From positions 42,052 to 106,051 of the forward strand of contig JAZRDM010000038.1 in the NCBI GenBank assembly GCA_045660265.1: a DNA stretch of 64,000 nt, given 5' to 3'. Under the pieces are notes generated by a model. It had not been told where the DNA came from and searched no databases. It was given only the letters and a program-made list of their open reading frames with translations. The stretch's first letter is position 1. Each line of letters starts with the position of its first letter. Source of the stretch: Scatosoma sp045660265 (GTDB lineage: Bacteria > Bacillota > Clostridia > Christensenellales > Borkfalkiaceae). Both the position numbers and the translations under genes were made by a program. Of the stretch, positions 1 through 9,147 are shown one piece after another.

Positions 1-15
1 TGAAATGCGGCATTA

Positions 16-2451
16 TTATTCGTTGTTGCGAAGTTGAGAAACGTTAGGCGTTTCGCCGTACAAAGCTCCTTCTCCGACCAAACGGAATTGGAAGTTGTCA
101 AAGCCCGTTACGACGGTAACCGTGCGTTGTACTAAACTTTTTACGAAAGAAACGTTGGTAAGCTCTATGTTGCCGTCGCTGGATATGCCTGTGGAAAGAT
201 AGCGAGAAATCCAGTCGGGAGAAATGCTGACGTCTATCGGCGTTTGCATATCTTCAAAGGTAACCGTTGAGTAGTTTGCGCCGCCGCCATAGAAGGCAAT
301 GGGCACGTTGAGATATGTTTTTCCGTTGTCCTTTACCGCTGCGTTAGTGTTTGCAGCTTGTTGATATAACAGCGTTTTTAAAGGGAAAATATCGTCGATA
401 TCAACGCTGCGGCTTTCGCCCAAAAGTTCGTTAGCGACCAAGGAGATATTTTCGTCGATAAGGCCGGATAAATCCATATCGTCTGCCGTTTTATAATCGT
501 AGAACTTGGTTTTTCCTGAAATGGTTAATTGGAAAGGATAGCTTGCACCGGAAACGTTTTTCGGGATTAGAGGTGCAAGAGGTTTGCTTTCCGCGGACGC
601 TTCGCCAAACAGCGTGGAGATGAGCGACGGGGAACCAGAATACAGGAAGGGACCGTTAAAGTAGCTTTCGAGCGCAATGCTTGTAATACCGCTTCGATAA
701 AAGAGAGTGTCTTTTACCGTCATACTGCCTTTATATAAGGTAGAAGCGTCTGCGCCTTGTTGATTGAGTGCGCGTTGAAGCTTTTCTAATGCGATTTTCG
801 TTTGTTGCGCGTTGCCCGTTCCCAGCAGGTATTCGCTGAGAAGTTTATCGCCTGCGGAAATAGTTTCACCGCTTGGAAGGGATAGATAGGCTGAAAGCGA
901 GCTAGTGAAAGCGTTGCCTTCGGCGTCGTTTAAATCGTATAAGGTTTGGGCGTCTAAAGGCATATATTCGTTACAGCCTAACGTCAAAAGGAAGTTGCGC
1001 GAGTTGGAAAGCAAGCAATTTTCGATAGTGGCGTTTTGCGCCGAGAAACAACGCAGAACGTTTTTGCCGTTTTGGAGAATGGAATTCTTAACTGTGGCAT
1101 TGTTGCCTGCAATTTCTAATACCGTGCCGACGGTATCAAGCTCGTTAATGCTGAAACCAAAGTCGCAATTTTTTACATTGACGTCGTTGAATAAGATGTT
1201 GTCGCCTTGGATATATACCCCGATATTATCTTGTCCGTACGTGGAAATTAAGGGTAAGTTATTCGGGTCGCCCAGCGTGTAGAAGGGCAGAGGACCGCGG
1301 AATAAGTTATCGTCGCGCAGGCGCGGAATGGGTTGATTGTTAACCAAATATTTGTCGTACGGATACGTCAAGTTGTGTAAATTGAGCGTGTAACCGTTGC
1401 CGTAAAAATCTTTTTGAATATTTAAGCCGACGTGGATTTGGTCGGAAATGGGTTTATACGATTTGGAATTTGCTTGTGCAAACGCATTCCATTGATCGAT
1501 ATAGTTTTTATTGTAGGTAGTTGTGAACGAATAGATTTCGTTGGCAAACGACCAGCGCTTGCTGTTGACGTCGTAGTTGCCGAATAATTCGACGTTGTCT
1601 TGCTTTTTCTGGGGGGCGCCGCCGTTTAATACCAAGTTGCCGTTTGCGTCGCATACGTAGGTGTTGGTAAGCGACTCGAAAGATTTACGAAGAACAACGA
1701 TTTCGCCTGTTTGCGAACGGTTTGTGCAGTTGAGTAAGTCGTCGTAGGTATATACGTTGACGCCGTCTTGCACAGCCGTAAACGAGTAGTGTGCGGTAAT
1801 CGGCGTTTCGTCTACAAACGATTGTAAGGTGAAGGACGCGTCGCCTCCGCTTTGTATCGTCATTGTCGAAGTGGCGATATCAAAGGAGATATTATCCGTA
1901 ATTTGAGGGACGGTTAAGGTCGATTGCAAGGCATCAGGTATGCAACGAATGGTAAATTCGACACTTGCTTGTTGTTTTTTGCCGTCTTTAAAATCGTGCG
2001 TGCCATAATAGATGTTTTGATCGATATTATTTTGCGAACTTTGCAGTTTCGTCATAGCGACGATAACGCCTTTGTCGTAAACAATACCCGTCATTCGACG
2101 GGAAACGTTGCCCTTTTGGTTGGAGCAGGTGATGGTCGTTTCGCCTTCGGCTTTGGGAATGAGATAATAATTTCCGTTTTCTTCTTTAAGTTGCGCAACC
2201 TCTTCATTGTCAATAGACCAAACCAACTCGTTGCCTTCGGCAAGGGGGTATTGGGACGCATTGACCGCGGTTGCACGCAACGGATATTTTGCACCGTCTT
2301 CTAATTTGAATACTTCGACGTCTTCGTACGACCATTCGATTGCGGAAATGTCATGGTTGAAGGTTTTAAACGCTACGTTGACCGTGATGACGCCTAGCAA
2401 GGAAATAATGAACGGTAAAATTAAGATAATGGCAAGATTTTTCTTCTTCAT
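16..2451 (-). CDS. exported 811-residue Ig-like/beta-helix surface protein
   Basis: I do not recognise a named family. Residues 7-30 are a long hydrophobic segment after MKKKN, so the protein is exported and probably stays membrane-anchored. Residues of about 35-130 resemble a bacterial Ig-like (Big2) fold, with phrases such as LVWSIDNEEVAQL and AEGETTITCSN. From about 410 to 500 the pattern of short repeated strands (GDNILFNDVNVKNCDF, NNATVKNSILQNGKN, NATIENCLLSNSRN) is typical of a right-handed parallel beta-helix of the pectate-lyase type. It is the last gene in view of the minus-strand operon and its start is two bases from the permease stop. I infer a surface protein handled by, or working with, the adjacent ABC transporter. 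No enzymatic residues can be assigned. Confidence 0.75.
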   Translation of the reverse strand: MKKKNLAIILILPFIISLLGVITVNVAFKTFNHDISAIEWSYEDVEVFKLEDGAKYPLRATAVNASQYPLAEGNELVWSIDNEEVAQLKEENGNYYLIPKAEGETTITCSNQKGNVSRRMTGIVYDKGVIVAMTKLQSSQNNIDQNIYYGTHDFKDGKKQQASVEFTIRCIPDALQSTLTVPQITDNISFDIATSTMTIQSGGDASFTLQSFVDETPITAHYSFTAVQDGVNVYTYDDLLNCTNRSQTGEIVVLRKSFESLTNTYVCDANGNLVLNGGAPQKKQDNVELFGNYDVNSKRWSFANEIYSFTTTYNKNYIDQWNAFAQANSKSYKPISDQIHVGLNIQKDFYGNGYTLNLHNLTYPYDKYLVNNQPIPRLRDDNLFRGPLPFYTLGDPNNLPLISTYGQDNIGVYIQGDNILFNDVNVKNCDFGFSINELDTVGTVLEIAGNNATVKNSILQNGKNVLRCFSAQNATIENCLLSNSRNFLLTLGCNEYMPLDAQTLYDLNDAEGNAFTSSLSAYLSLPSGETISAGDKLLSEYLLGTGNAQQTKIALEKLQRALNQQGADASTLYKGSMTVKDTLFYRSGITSIALESYFNGPFLYSGSPSLISTLFGEASAESKPLAPLIPKNVSGASYPFQLTISGKTKFYDYKTADDMDLSGLIDENISLVANELLGESRSVDIDDIFPLKTLLYQQAANTNAAVKDNGKTYLNVPIAFYGGGANYSTVTFEDMQTPIDVSISPDWISRYLSTGISSDGNIELTNVSFVKSLVQRTVTVVTGFDNFQFRLVGEGALYGETPNVSQLRNNE

Positions 2452-2452
2452 G

Positions 2453-4045
2453 TTAATTTACCAGCTCCATATCCAAAAATGCGTCTTGTATTTTGCGTTT
2501 AAGATGAATAAATTGGGGCAGAGCAAGCGCTGTGAAAAACAGAAAACCTACAAGACAGGCGAGGAACAACTCTAACCCAAGCAGGCAGCCGACGAGGGCG
2601 CCTATGAAAAATAACGTGGGCATTAAGTACGAATATGCCGTACTTGCCGCGGTAGAACGAGTTTTGTAACGCTCGATTTTCAACTCTTCCTTTAAGGAGA
2701 TTACGTCGAAAGTGAGTAGCAATAAAATGGAGATGAGCGTTGAAAATAAGAAGGTTGTAAACGATACGGTTTCAAATACGAGCAGGATAACTGTCGTGAA
2801 AAGTAAGGAGAAAACGGACAGCAAAAAGGGTACGCCGACTTTGATAAGGACTTGCGTGAACACGGACACGGGTAGGGTCTTTATCGTGCGGACGTTGGAT
2901 TTTTCAATTTGTATATACTCGTTTGCGCCACTGTTGATAATGAGGGTAAAAAACATAATTATCAACATATCGATAAGCGGTATCAGCTCGGGTAAAGCTG
3001 CCATATAATAGGAAAATGCGCCCGTGGAGAATACCGAATTAAGCGAATTTAAAATGATATAAACAAGGAAGGGCTGTACGATTAAAAGACCTGTAAACGA
3101 GAAAATGTTGGTAGAGTCTTTAAATAAAAGCAACAGTTCCTTTTTTAACAGCGCGCGTTTAGGCCCCACGATTTTAGCAGATGAACGGGGGGTGGTTTTT
3201 TTGTCTATAATTTTTACGCTGCGGAAATAATGGAATGCCGCGACGGCTATGGTTAAGCCAAGGACAAAAATGCCTAAAGCAAGTAAAATATAGGGTAAAA
3301 ATTGGCTGGACGAACCGCTAAAAAAGATGTCGGCATAAAAAATTGCGGGGACAAGGTATTGTCGGGCTGTGGACATGCTTTCAATTGATTCGACGGTGAA
3401 AAGCGCGCTGACGTCGTTGTTAACGACTAAATTCATAAAACTAGTGAGTACGGCGTTGTATAAAAAACATGCGCCGAACATAACTAAAATGGAAATGATA
3501 AATTGTAAGAGGGTGTGTTTTTTTAAAAACTCCCCTGCAATTTTTAAGGGGTAAACCAAAAATAAAGCGATTCCCGCTTCGAAAAAGAAGGAGAAAACGG
3601 GGTAGAAAAAGCCTGTGTAATAGAAAATAGAGGATTTCCCTACAATGTCTCCGTAAGAAACGATTAACGGGTAAATAAGAAGCAGAGAAGTGAATACATG
3701 AGAAAGAAATAAGAAAATTAGCTTAGAAAGGACGATTTGCCCGTTGGAAATGGGGCGGATAATTAACTGTTCGGTGTCCTTATCGTTGAAAAATAACTTG
3801 TTGGCTTGCACCGTGTCTAACAAAATGATGATGCAGGAAACAATGAATAAAAAGAAGGTCAAAAAAGGGATGGTTGCGTTATCATACGTTCGAAGCTTTT
3901 TTAAAATCGTCGAAAAGATAAACGTTTCAATCACCAAAAAGACGGCAAAAAGCAACACGCCTGCAATTGCCGAAAATATATTCTTTTTTAGACTGTCTTT
4001 TCCTGCAAACAGCAGTTTGAAGTCTTTAAGCAACAAGTTTAACAT
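2453..4045 (-). CDS. ABC-2 type permease, 530 aa
   Basis: This is a polytopic membrane protein with roughly a dozen hydrophobic segments in two clusters (residues about 20-250 and 310-525), separated by a basic cytoplasmic stretch near 285-300. The N-terminus LLLKDFKLLFAGKDSLKK followed by a membrane helix is usual for ABC-2 family permeases of the large exporter type. It lies 10 bases downstream of the ABC ATPase, with AAGGAA ahead of the ATG, so the two should form one transporter. The substrate is unknown. The context (exported beta-helix protein, TasA-like proteins, signal peptidase) suggests a role in surface assembly or in export of a peptide or lipid. The fold class is fairly certain and the function is inference. 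Confidence 0.85.
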   Translation of the reverse strand: MLNLLLKDFKLLFAGKDSLKKNIFSAIAGVLLFAVFLVIETFIFSTILKKLRTYDNATIPFLTFFLFIVSCIIILLDTVQANKLFFNDKDTEQLIIRPISNGQIVLSKLIFLFLSHVFTSLLLIYPLIVSYGDIVGKSSIFYYTGFFYPVFSFFFEAGIALFLVYPLKIAGEFLKKHTLLQFIISILVMFGACFLYNAVLTSFMNLVVNNDVSALFTVESIESMSTARQYLVPAIFYADIFFSGSSSQFLPYILLALGIFVLGLTIAVAAFHYFRSVKIIDKKTTPRSSAKIVGPKRALLKKELLLLFKDSTNIFSFTGLLIVQPFLVYIILNSLNSVFSTGAFSYYMAALPELIPLIDMLIIMFFTLIINSGANEYIQIEKSNVRTIKTLPVSVFTQVLIKVGVPFLLSVFSLLFTTVILLVFETVSFTTFLFSTLISILLLLTFDVISLKEELKIERYKTRSTAASTAYSYLMPTLFFIGALVGCLLGLELFLACLVGFLFFTALALPQFIHLKRKIQDAFLDMELVN

Positions 4046-4054
4046 AAAAATTCC

Positions 4055-4822
4055 TTAATTTCCGTAGGTATCGATAAAGAGTTTGGGAAGCTGTAAGCGT
4101 TTATTGGGGTCGCGGTTTAAATCGAACACAGTAGCGATAACCCCGTCGTTGATGATAGCGACTTTATCGCAGATTTTTGCAATCAATTCGATATTATGCG
4201 ACGTAACAAACACCGTTTTGCCATGGTTGGCGTATTCGCGCATCATTTTTTTGAGCTCTTCTTGCGCCATAATGTCTAAGCCGACTGTCGGTTCGTCTAA
4301 AATCCAAACGTTTGGATTGTGCATAAGGCTTGCTACTAAGCAGAGCTTTTGCTTCATACCGTGCGAATAACCGGAAACGTGGTGGGCGAGCTCGGTAACG
4401 TCTAATTTTAATCTTCCGCAAAGATAGCGGTAGGATTTGATGAATTCTTCTTCGCTTAATTTATAGATGCTGGCAACGAATTCTAAATAGTCGTAGCCGG
4501 TCATCACTTCGTAGCAGGTGGGTTCGCTGGCGACATAGCCGTAAGAGTATTTTGCTTCTAACGGCTCACTTTTGATGTCGTAGCCGCCGACGGTAATTTC
4601 GCCAGATTGAAAGCGTTTTGCACCGATTATACAGTCGATGGTCGTCGATTTACCCGCGCCGTTTTTTCCTAAAAAGCCAAACAGTTCGCCTGGACGGACG
4701 TCTAACGATAAGCCCTTTAAAACGTGTTTTGGACCGTAGGATTTATGTAGGTCTCGAATTTGAATAGCAAATTCTAATTCGTCAGACGGATTGCTTACGG
4801 TTTGGGTGGTTGTATTTTCCAT
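4055..4822 (-). CDS. ABC transporter ATP-binding protein
   Basis: A 255-residue ABC ATPase with all motifs: Walker A GKNGAGKST (near residue 53), a signature segment VSGYSHGMKQKL in place of canonical LSGGQ, Walker B VWILDEPTVGLD and the H-loop TSHN. The variant signature (YSHGMKQK) is the form common in ATPases paired with ABC-2 exporters such as the CcmA/DrrA/Nod groups. Its start overlaps the end of the upstream McrC-like gene by 28 bases and uses an AGGAGG Shine-Dalgarno inside that gene, indicating translational coupling. It energises the permease at 2453-4045. Confidence 0.93.
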   Translation of the reverse strand: MENTTTQTVSNPSDELEFAIQIRDLHKSYGPKHVLKGLSLDVRPGELFGFLGKNGAGKSTTIDCIIGAKRFQSGEITVGGYDIKSEPLEAKYSYGYVASEPTCYEVMTGYDYLEFVASIYKLSEEEFIKSYRYLCGRLKLDVTELAHHVSGYSHGMKQKLCLVASLMHNPNVWILDEPTVGLDIMAQEELKKMMREYANHGKTVFVTSHNIELIAKICDKVAIINDGVIATVFDLNRDPNKRLQLPKLFIDTYGN

Positions 4823-6219
4823 AACCCAGCCTCCTTATTTTTAGGCACTAAGCGCATGCGCGCTTCGGGATGTTTGCTTGCCAAAGGTACGTTGATTGCG
4901 CCTTTGAGATTGAGAAACCAAATACAGTCTTTTTGTTTTTCGTCCGAGTAGAAAACGTATTCTGCTTTACAGTCGGAACACAAGAATCTTCCTTCTTCGA
5001 GCTGTACGCTGCGACTTTTGCAAACTGGGCAAAAAGAAGAATAGAGCTGAACGTCCGCTTTCGCGTGGCTAAGACGCGCTTGCAGGTAAAAGTCTGCGAG
5101 CTCTTGCTCGGAAAAGACGTTGTCGAATACGGGAGTAACCGCATTGTAAGTGATGTGCGCGACGTTCCAAAGAGAAATTGCTGATTTTGACGTGAAAGGA
5201 AGATTGTCAAGCTCGGTAGGGGAAACGTCGGAGAAAGACGCCGCCGACGAAAGCAACAATAAATGAGAGGCTTGGTTTAACGAGCCTGTTTCGGCAAAAT
5301 GGTGCAAGATGGTAAGGGTAAAGCCTTGTTCCTCTTGATAAGGGGATAACGTAACATCAAACTGTTTCGACGTAAACTGCAGGGTTTTGACACGGAATTG
5401 ACCGTTGGCGTTGACGCCAAGCGGATAATTTTCCTTTAAGGCAAAGCCATGCTTTTTAAGCGCTTTGAGTAACAGTACCAAATGATACGTTTGTAAATCG
5501 TACATCAGCGCTTGTTTGTCCGTGTAAGTGATCAGCGTGCGGTAAAATTTGAAACATAAGTTGTACGCACGTTCTTTCAGCAGAATATTGGTAGGATGTA
5601 CCGTTTTTAAAGGCGCGCAGTTTTTACGAATGGTTTGGTAAAAATGTGTGCTTTTAATATGCTTTAATTTACGGTTGATTACGTCCATTTTTGCAAACGC
5701 GATATTCACCGCGTTGCTGTCCATACTCATTTCTTCTTGTCCAAAGAAGGTTTGGACAAGAGAGGCGTAAAATTCGGCGTATTTTTTAATTTCTGCGTCG
5801 ATAAGGTCGATAAGCGTAACAATGAAAACGTTTTCGTAAATTTTCAGCTCGTCTGTGCTTTGATAGCAATAGACGTGTTGAGGGGTCATTTCCAAGCCTT
5901 CTTCCGTCCACAATTTCGAATCGCGTAAGGTGCGTTGGAAAGTGTCGGGGGAGAAGGTGTTGGCAAGCTCTGCGCGCATAATGACTTCTTCCGTCTGCGT
6001 AGAAATACGCGGACGGGAAATGATGGACGCGATAACCCCTAACGTGAAGTTAATTTTTTCAAAATAATCCAAGTCCGTTTTGAAAGATAAATCTTGCAAC
6101 GGCTCTATGGAGATTTTTTCAACGCTCTCGTAAAAACTTTGGTAATCAGCGTGCGAGAGCGCATAGATATTCAGTTTTGCAACGTTACGTTTCAAGTAAC
6201 TTTCTTCTACAACTCTCAT
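4795..6219 (-). CDS. McrC/DUF2357-like protein with C-terminal zinc ribbon
   Basis: A 474-residue protein. Near residues 125-150 the segment STDELKIYENVFIVTLIDLID resembles the ETxDTPENRFVKxFL signature of McrC/DUF2357 proteins, and near 215-235 HPTNILLKERAYNLCFKFYRTL resembles the family's PTNxLLRDxxYxxVxxxYR motif. McrC proteins normally end in a PD-(D/E)XK nuclease. Here the C-terminus instead holds a four-cysteine zinc ribbon (CPVCKS...CSDCKA, about residues 400-425) and I see no nuclease motif. It is directly downstream of a McrB-like AAA+ ATPase (15 bases apart), the usual McrBC pairing. I infer an adaptor or regulator of that ATPase that has lost cleavage activity. The family assignment rests on motif memory and needs a profile search. 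Confidence 0.6.
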   Translation of the reverse strand: MRVVEESYLKRNVAKLNIYALSHADYQSFYESVEKISIEPLQDLSFKTDLDYFEKINFTLGVIASIISRPRISTQTEEVIMRAELANTFSPDTFQRTLRDSKLWTEEGLEMTPQHVYCYQSTDELKIYENVFIVTLIDLIDAEIKKYAEFYASLVQTFFGQEEMSMDSNAVNIAFAKMDVINRKLKHIKSTHFYQTIRKNCAPLKTVHPTNILLKERAYNLCFKFYRTLITYTDKQALMYDLQTYHLVLLLKALKKHGFALKENYPLGVNANGQFRVKTLQFTSKQFDVTLSPYQEEQGFTLTILHHFAETGSLNQASHLLLLSSAASFSDVSPTELDNLPFTSKSAISLWNVAHITYNAVTPVFDNVFSEQELADFYLQARLSHAKADVQLYSSFCPVCKSRSVQLEEGRFLCSDCKAEYVFYSDEKQKDCIWFLNLKGAINVPLASKHPEARMRLVPKNKEAGLWKIQPPKP

Positions 6220-6234
6220 ACGGAACCTTTAATA

Positions 6235-8052
6235 TTATAATCTCTTAATAAGTTGGGCGATTGCTCTTTCACTGCGTTTGAATACGCCTGCGCCGTACGT
6301 CTTTTGAATGAGTGCTAAAAGTTGTTTTAACGCACCTTTTACGTATTCTTCAAATCTGCCGTCTACCTTGGAAAGTACCTTGCGCGAGAAGATGAAGTCG
6401 AGCGCTTCTTCCTTCTTGCCGCCGCAAGCGACGTAGGCAGGTACGAGTTTTTCGATTTGTGCCATAATACGATTACCGAAGGTGATGCCGAATTGCTCGT
6501 AAACAAATTCGGTAAGCGTTTCGAATTTTGCATAGTCGTAGTCGTTCATAAGGTTTTCTTTGACCTTAAACGAAGCTTCGTACAAGCCTTGCAAGTAGGA
6601 GGCGCTAACGGTCATAGGCTCGCTGTTGCCTTCGGGTTTAAAGGGCTTGTTGCGATAGTCGAATTCCATGGTGATAGCACGGTCGTAAACCTTATCTGCA
6701 ATGGAGAAGGTGGAATCGTCTTTGTTTGCTGTACCAACAAAGTAGCAGTTGGGCATAATTTGGATAAAACCGTCTTCAATTTTTGCAGGGGGAAGGAAAT
6801 CGTGCGGGAATTGCATCAAACGAAGCTTCCATTCGCTTTGAGGATATTCGAGTACGGATAACAAGTCTGCAAAGTAATATTCCACACGGGAAATGTTCAT
6901 TTCGTCGAGAACGAATACGTGCATTTGATCGGGATTATAAACAGCGTGGTAGAGCTGGGTTAAGAAATCTGTTTCGTTGTACGTTTTGGAGAATTCGTTG
7001 AAGAACCCTAAAATATTAGATTTATCACGCCACGTTGCTTGTACAGGCAGGAAAAGCACGTTACCGTTTAAGAATTTGGAGAAGTATCTGGGAAGCGACG
7101 ATTTACCCGTACCGCTCAAGCCTTCCAAAATCATAAAGTGGGAAGCCGCGAACGCGCTGATAAATAAGCGAATGGTTTCTTCGTCGAAATATAAGCCTTC
7201 TTTAGCTGCTAAATAATTACGGAAGCGGATACAAAGCTCTTCTAGCGTGGTTTCGTCTGACTGTACGTGTTCGTTAATAAATGCGTTGTATTGTACGTCC
7301 ATAGACGTCAAGGACGGGAATACGACGTTTCTATCGGCGAGCTGTTCGCTGCTCTTTACAGACGTAAATTCGCCGCCAGACATTTGAGAGCCGCCTGCGG
7401 TGCTTGCAACTGTGTTGCTTGCGTCTGCGACGCCCAACTCGCTATTTACGGAAGCATGCGCGTCAAAGCTTGCGGTTACGTCGATAGGATCGACGTCTTC
7501 CGCAATATCAAGTTCTTCCATATCTTTAGAGAAACGGAAGGGTTTATCAATAAGAATGAAGTTGACAACAAGCATGGCAATACCGCCGATCAGCGCGCCC
7601 AAAATAACAAAGATGAGGGTGCCGAGCAAGAAGGATTGGCCTAAAAAGGTAAGCGTGTTGCCGATATTTTCTCCGGTTTTAGGGTCGATAAAAAGAATGG
7701 TGAAACCAAACGAAAGCAAAACGCAAATCAGGAATGCGCCGATATATGTCAACCAAAGCTTAGGGGATTTACCGCTGACATGGTTATTGATGGCGTATCT
7801 TCTAATATACAGTACGCTTGCTACAAACAAGACTATGTATAATCCAACAAGCATTAAGCCCACGTAGCCAACGAGGGAACATTCGATTGCTTGAAAGCCG
7901 AGGACTTGAGCGAATTTAAAAATCAAGTTATTTTTCGGCATAACGGCGTGAGATGCATCCGAGCAGATACCCGCAAAAGCAACGATTAAGCCGTAGAAGA
8001 TAGCTAAAGAGAGGACAATTAAATTTTTTCTGGTAAAATAGGGTTTTTTCAC
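6235..8052 (-). CDS. membrane-anchored McrB-like AAA+ ATPase
   Basis: I take the GTG at 8052, which has AAGGG nine bases upstream, giving 605 residues. Four membrane helices lie in about the first 165 residues. After a variable linker (about 170-250) comes an AAA+ module with Walker A GLSGTGKSS (near 310), Walker B VFVLDEMN (near 378) followed by ISRVEYYFADLLSVLE, and sensor-like VGTANKDDSTFSIADKVYDRA. The DEMN...VEYYFADLLSVLE block is typical of McrB-type members of the dynein-like/MoxR AAA+ clade. Standard McrB is soluble and carries a DNA-binding N-terminus. Here that part is replaced by a four-helix membrane domain, so the motor acts at the membrane. Its partner is the McrC-like gene just downstream. 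I infer a remodelling motor for the exported proteins of this operon. Confidence 0.85.
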   Translation of the reverse strand: MKKPYFTRKNLIVLSLAIFYGLIVAFAGICSDASHAVMPKNNLIFKFAQVLGFQAIECSLVGYVGLMLVGLYIVLFVASVLYIRRYAINNHVSGKSPKLWLTYIGAFLICVLLSFGFTILFIDPKTGENIGNTLTFLGQSFLLGTLIFVILGALIGGIAMLVVNFILIDKPFRFSKDMEELDIAEDVDPIDVTASFDAHASVNSELGVADASNTVASTAGGSQMSGGEFTSVKSSEQLADRNVVFPSLTSMDVQYNAFINEHVQSDETTLEELCIRFRNYLAAKEGLYFDEETIRLFISAFAASHFMILEGLSGTGKSSLPRYFSKFLNGNVLFLPVQATWRDKSNILGFFNEFSKTYNETDFLTQLYHAVYNPDQMHVFVLDEMNISRVEYYFADLLSVLEYPQSEWKLRLMQFPHDFLPPAKIEDGFIQIMPNCYFVGTANKDDSTFSIADKVYDRAITMEFDYRNKPFKPEGNSEPMTVSASYLQGLYEASFKVKENLMNDYDYAKFETLTEFVYEQFGITFGNRIMAQIEKLVPAYVACGGKKEEALDFIFSRKVLSKVDGRFEEYVKGALKQLLALIQKTYGAGVFKRSERAIAQLIKRL

Positions 8053-8119
8053 GATTTTTTTCCCTTCTTGATTATTTTTTCGACAGAGCAAACGCTCGCC
8101 GTTGGTTTTTAGATAGCGG

Positions 8120-9136
8120 TTATTGTTCGCTTGCCGTGTGGGGCATAGCGATTTCTTGTTCTTGCGTATCCGTTTGCGTTTCGACCACTTTGATAAGGGT
8201 CTTTTGAGATTTTTGTAAGGTTTCTTCGCTTAAAATTTCTTCTTTGCTGACAAAACCATTTTCGCTAAAGTAATAAGCGTAGCCTTTGTAGTAAATTTTT
8301 TCGACAAATTCCGTTTGCAAATCGTCTTTTGCGGATTGTACGCTTTGAAAGTCAATTGCTTCTTGCAACAGCTTTATTCTGTTTTGTTGCACTTTTTCCG
8401 CTTGGACGTTGTAACGATCTAACATGAATAAACAATAGACGAGCGCTGCAATCGTTACGATACCGCCGTAGGATTGGAAGAACATTACGAAAATGCCGAT
8501 AGCGTCGATTTTTTCGCCTGAATATACGCCGATAACGTCTTTAAAAGTGGGGTGGTAGGCGTCGCTGGCGTTGTTGGAATCTCCGCGCGTAACGTAGGTA
8601 ACGCCTGTGGCTGTGTACTGCACGTCGATAATACGATGGATTACGTTGATGCCTTTGTCGTTGACAAAAGCGATAACGTCGTATTTTTTCAGTTGCGACG
8701 CGGACGATACTTGATTTAATATAATAATGTCGTACGTGTTGAACTGATTGTTGAGTGAATACGTATCTAAATAGTCGTTGTCTTCGTGGCGCTGGCTCAT
8801 GGAACCGGATGCGACGACCATAAAGCCCTTACCGCCCAGCATGGTTTGTTCGCCGCTGATTTTGTTTAAAATGGAGAGAACAAAAATAGGGATAAGGATA
8901 AACAACGAGAGATAAAAGATTACCGTTTTGATAATTTTAAAGACGCGGCGGCGCTTGAGCGTCGTGGATTTTCCGCTGTAAATGAAATCGTCAATCAGCT
9001 CGATATCGCGTTTGCCGGCGTTAATTTCTACGACGTTGGAAAGCGTGTAGTTTCGATATAAAATTGTAAAGATTGCCGCAAAGCTTGTTACGCCTATTGC
9101 CGTAACAACGAGCGAGATGATTTCTACTGACGTCAT
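8120..9136 (-). CDS. SipW-type signal peptidase I
   Basis: A 338-residue membrane protease. Hydrophobic helices lie at about 5-28, 68-92 and 205-228. The catalytic signature is VVASGSMSQ with Ser112, and the general-base region is KGINVIHRI with His167 where typical bacterial signal peptidases have Lys, followed by the RGDSN box around Asp186. A Ser/His dyad is the hallmark of the SipW/ER-type branch that processes TasA-like precursors. Three TasA-like proteins with the matching FAAWV-type signal peptides lie in the same operon and are the likely substrates. An extra cytoplasmic tail of about 100 residues follows the last helix. No clear Shine-Dalgarno is visible before the ATG, so translation may be coupled to the gene ending at 9148. 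Confidence 0.88.
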   Translation of the reverse strand: MTSVEIISLVVTAIGVTSFAAIFTILYRNYTLSNVVEINAGKRDIELIDDFIYSGKSTTLKRRRVFKIIKTVIFYLSLFILIPIFVLSILNKISGEQTMLGGKGFMVVASGSMSQRHEDNDYLDTYSLNNQFNTYDIIILNQVSSASQLKKYDVIAFVNDKGINVIHRIIDVQYTATGVTYVTRGDSNNASDAYHPTFKDVIGVYSGEKIDAIGIFVMFFQSYGGIVTIAALVYCLFMLDRYNVQAEKVQQNRIKLLQEAIDFQSVQSAKDDLQTEFVEKIYYKGYAYYFSENGFVSKEEILSEETLQKSQKTLIKVVETQTDTQEQEIAMPHTASEQ

Positions 9137-9147
9137 AAGCGGTTAGA

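Noticed and set aside
6428..6448. GGCAGGTACGAG in the AAA+ gene, and similar partial matches in mnmA (36034), ispE (49350), uvrA (43568) and near 33700
   Set aside because: Only 10-13 bases agree with the dispersed repeat and each encodes ordinary family residues, so I do not count them as copies.
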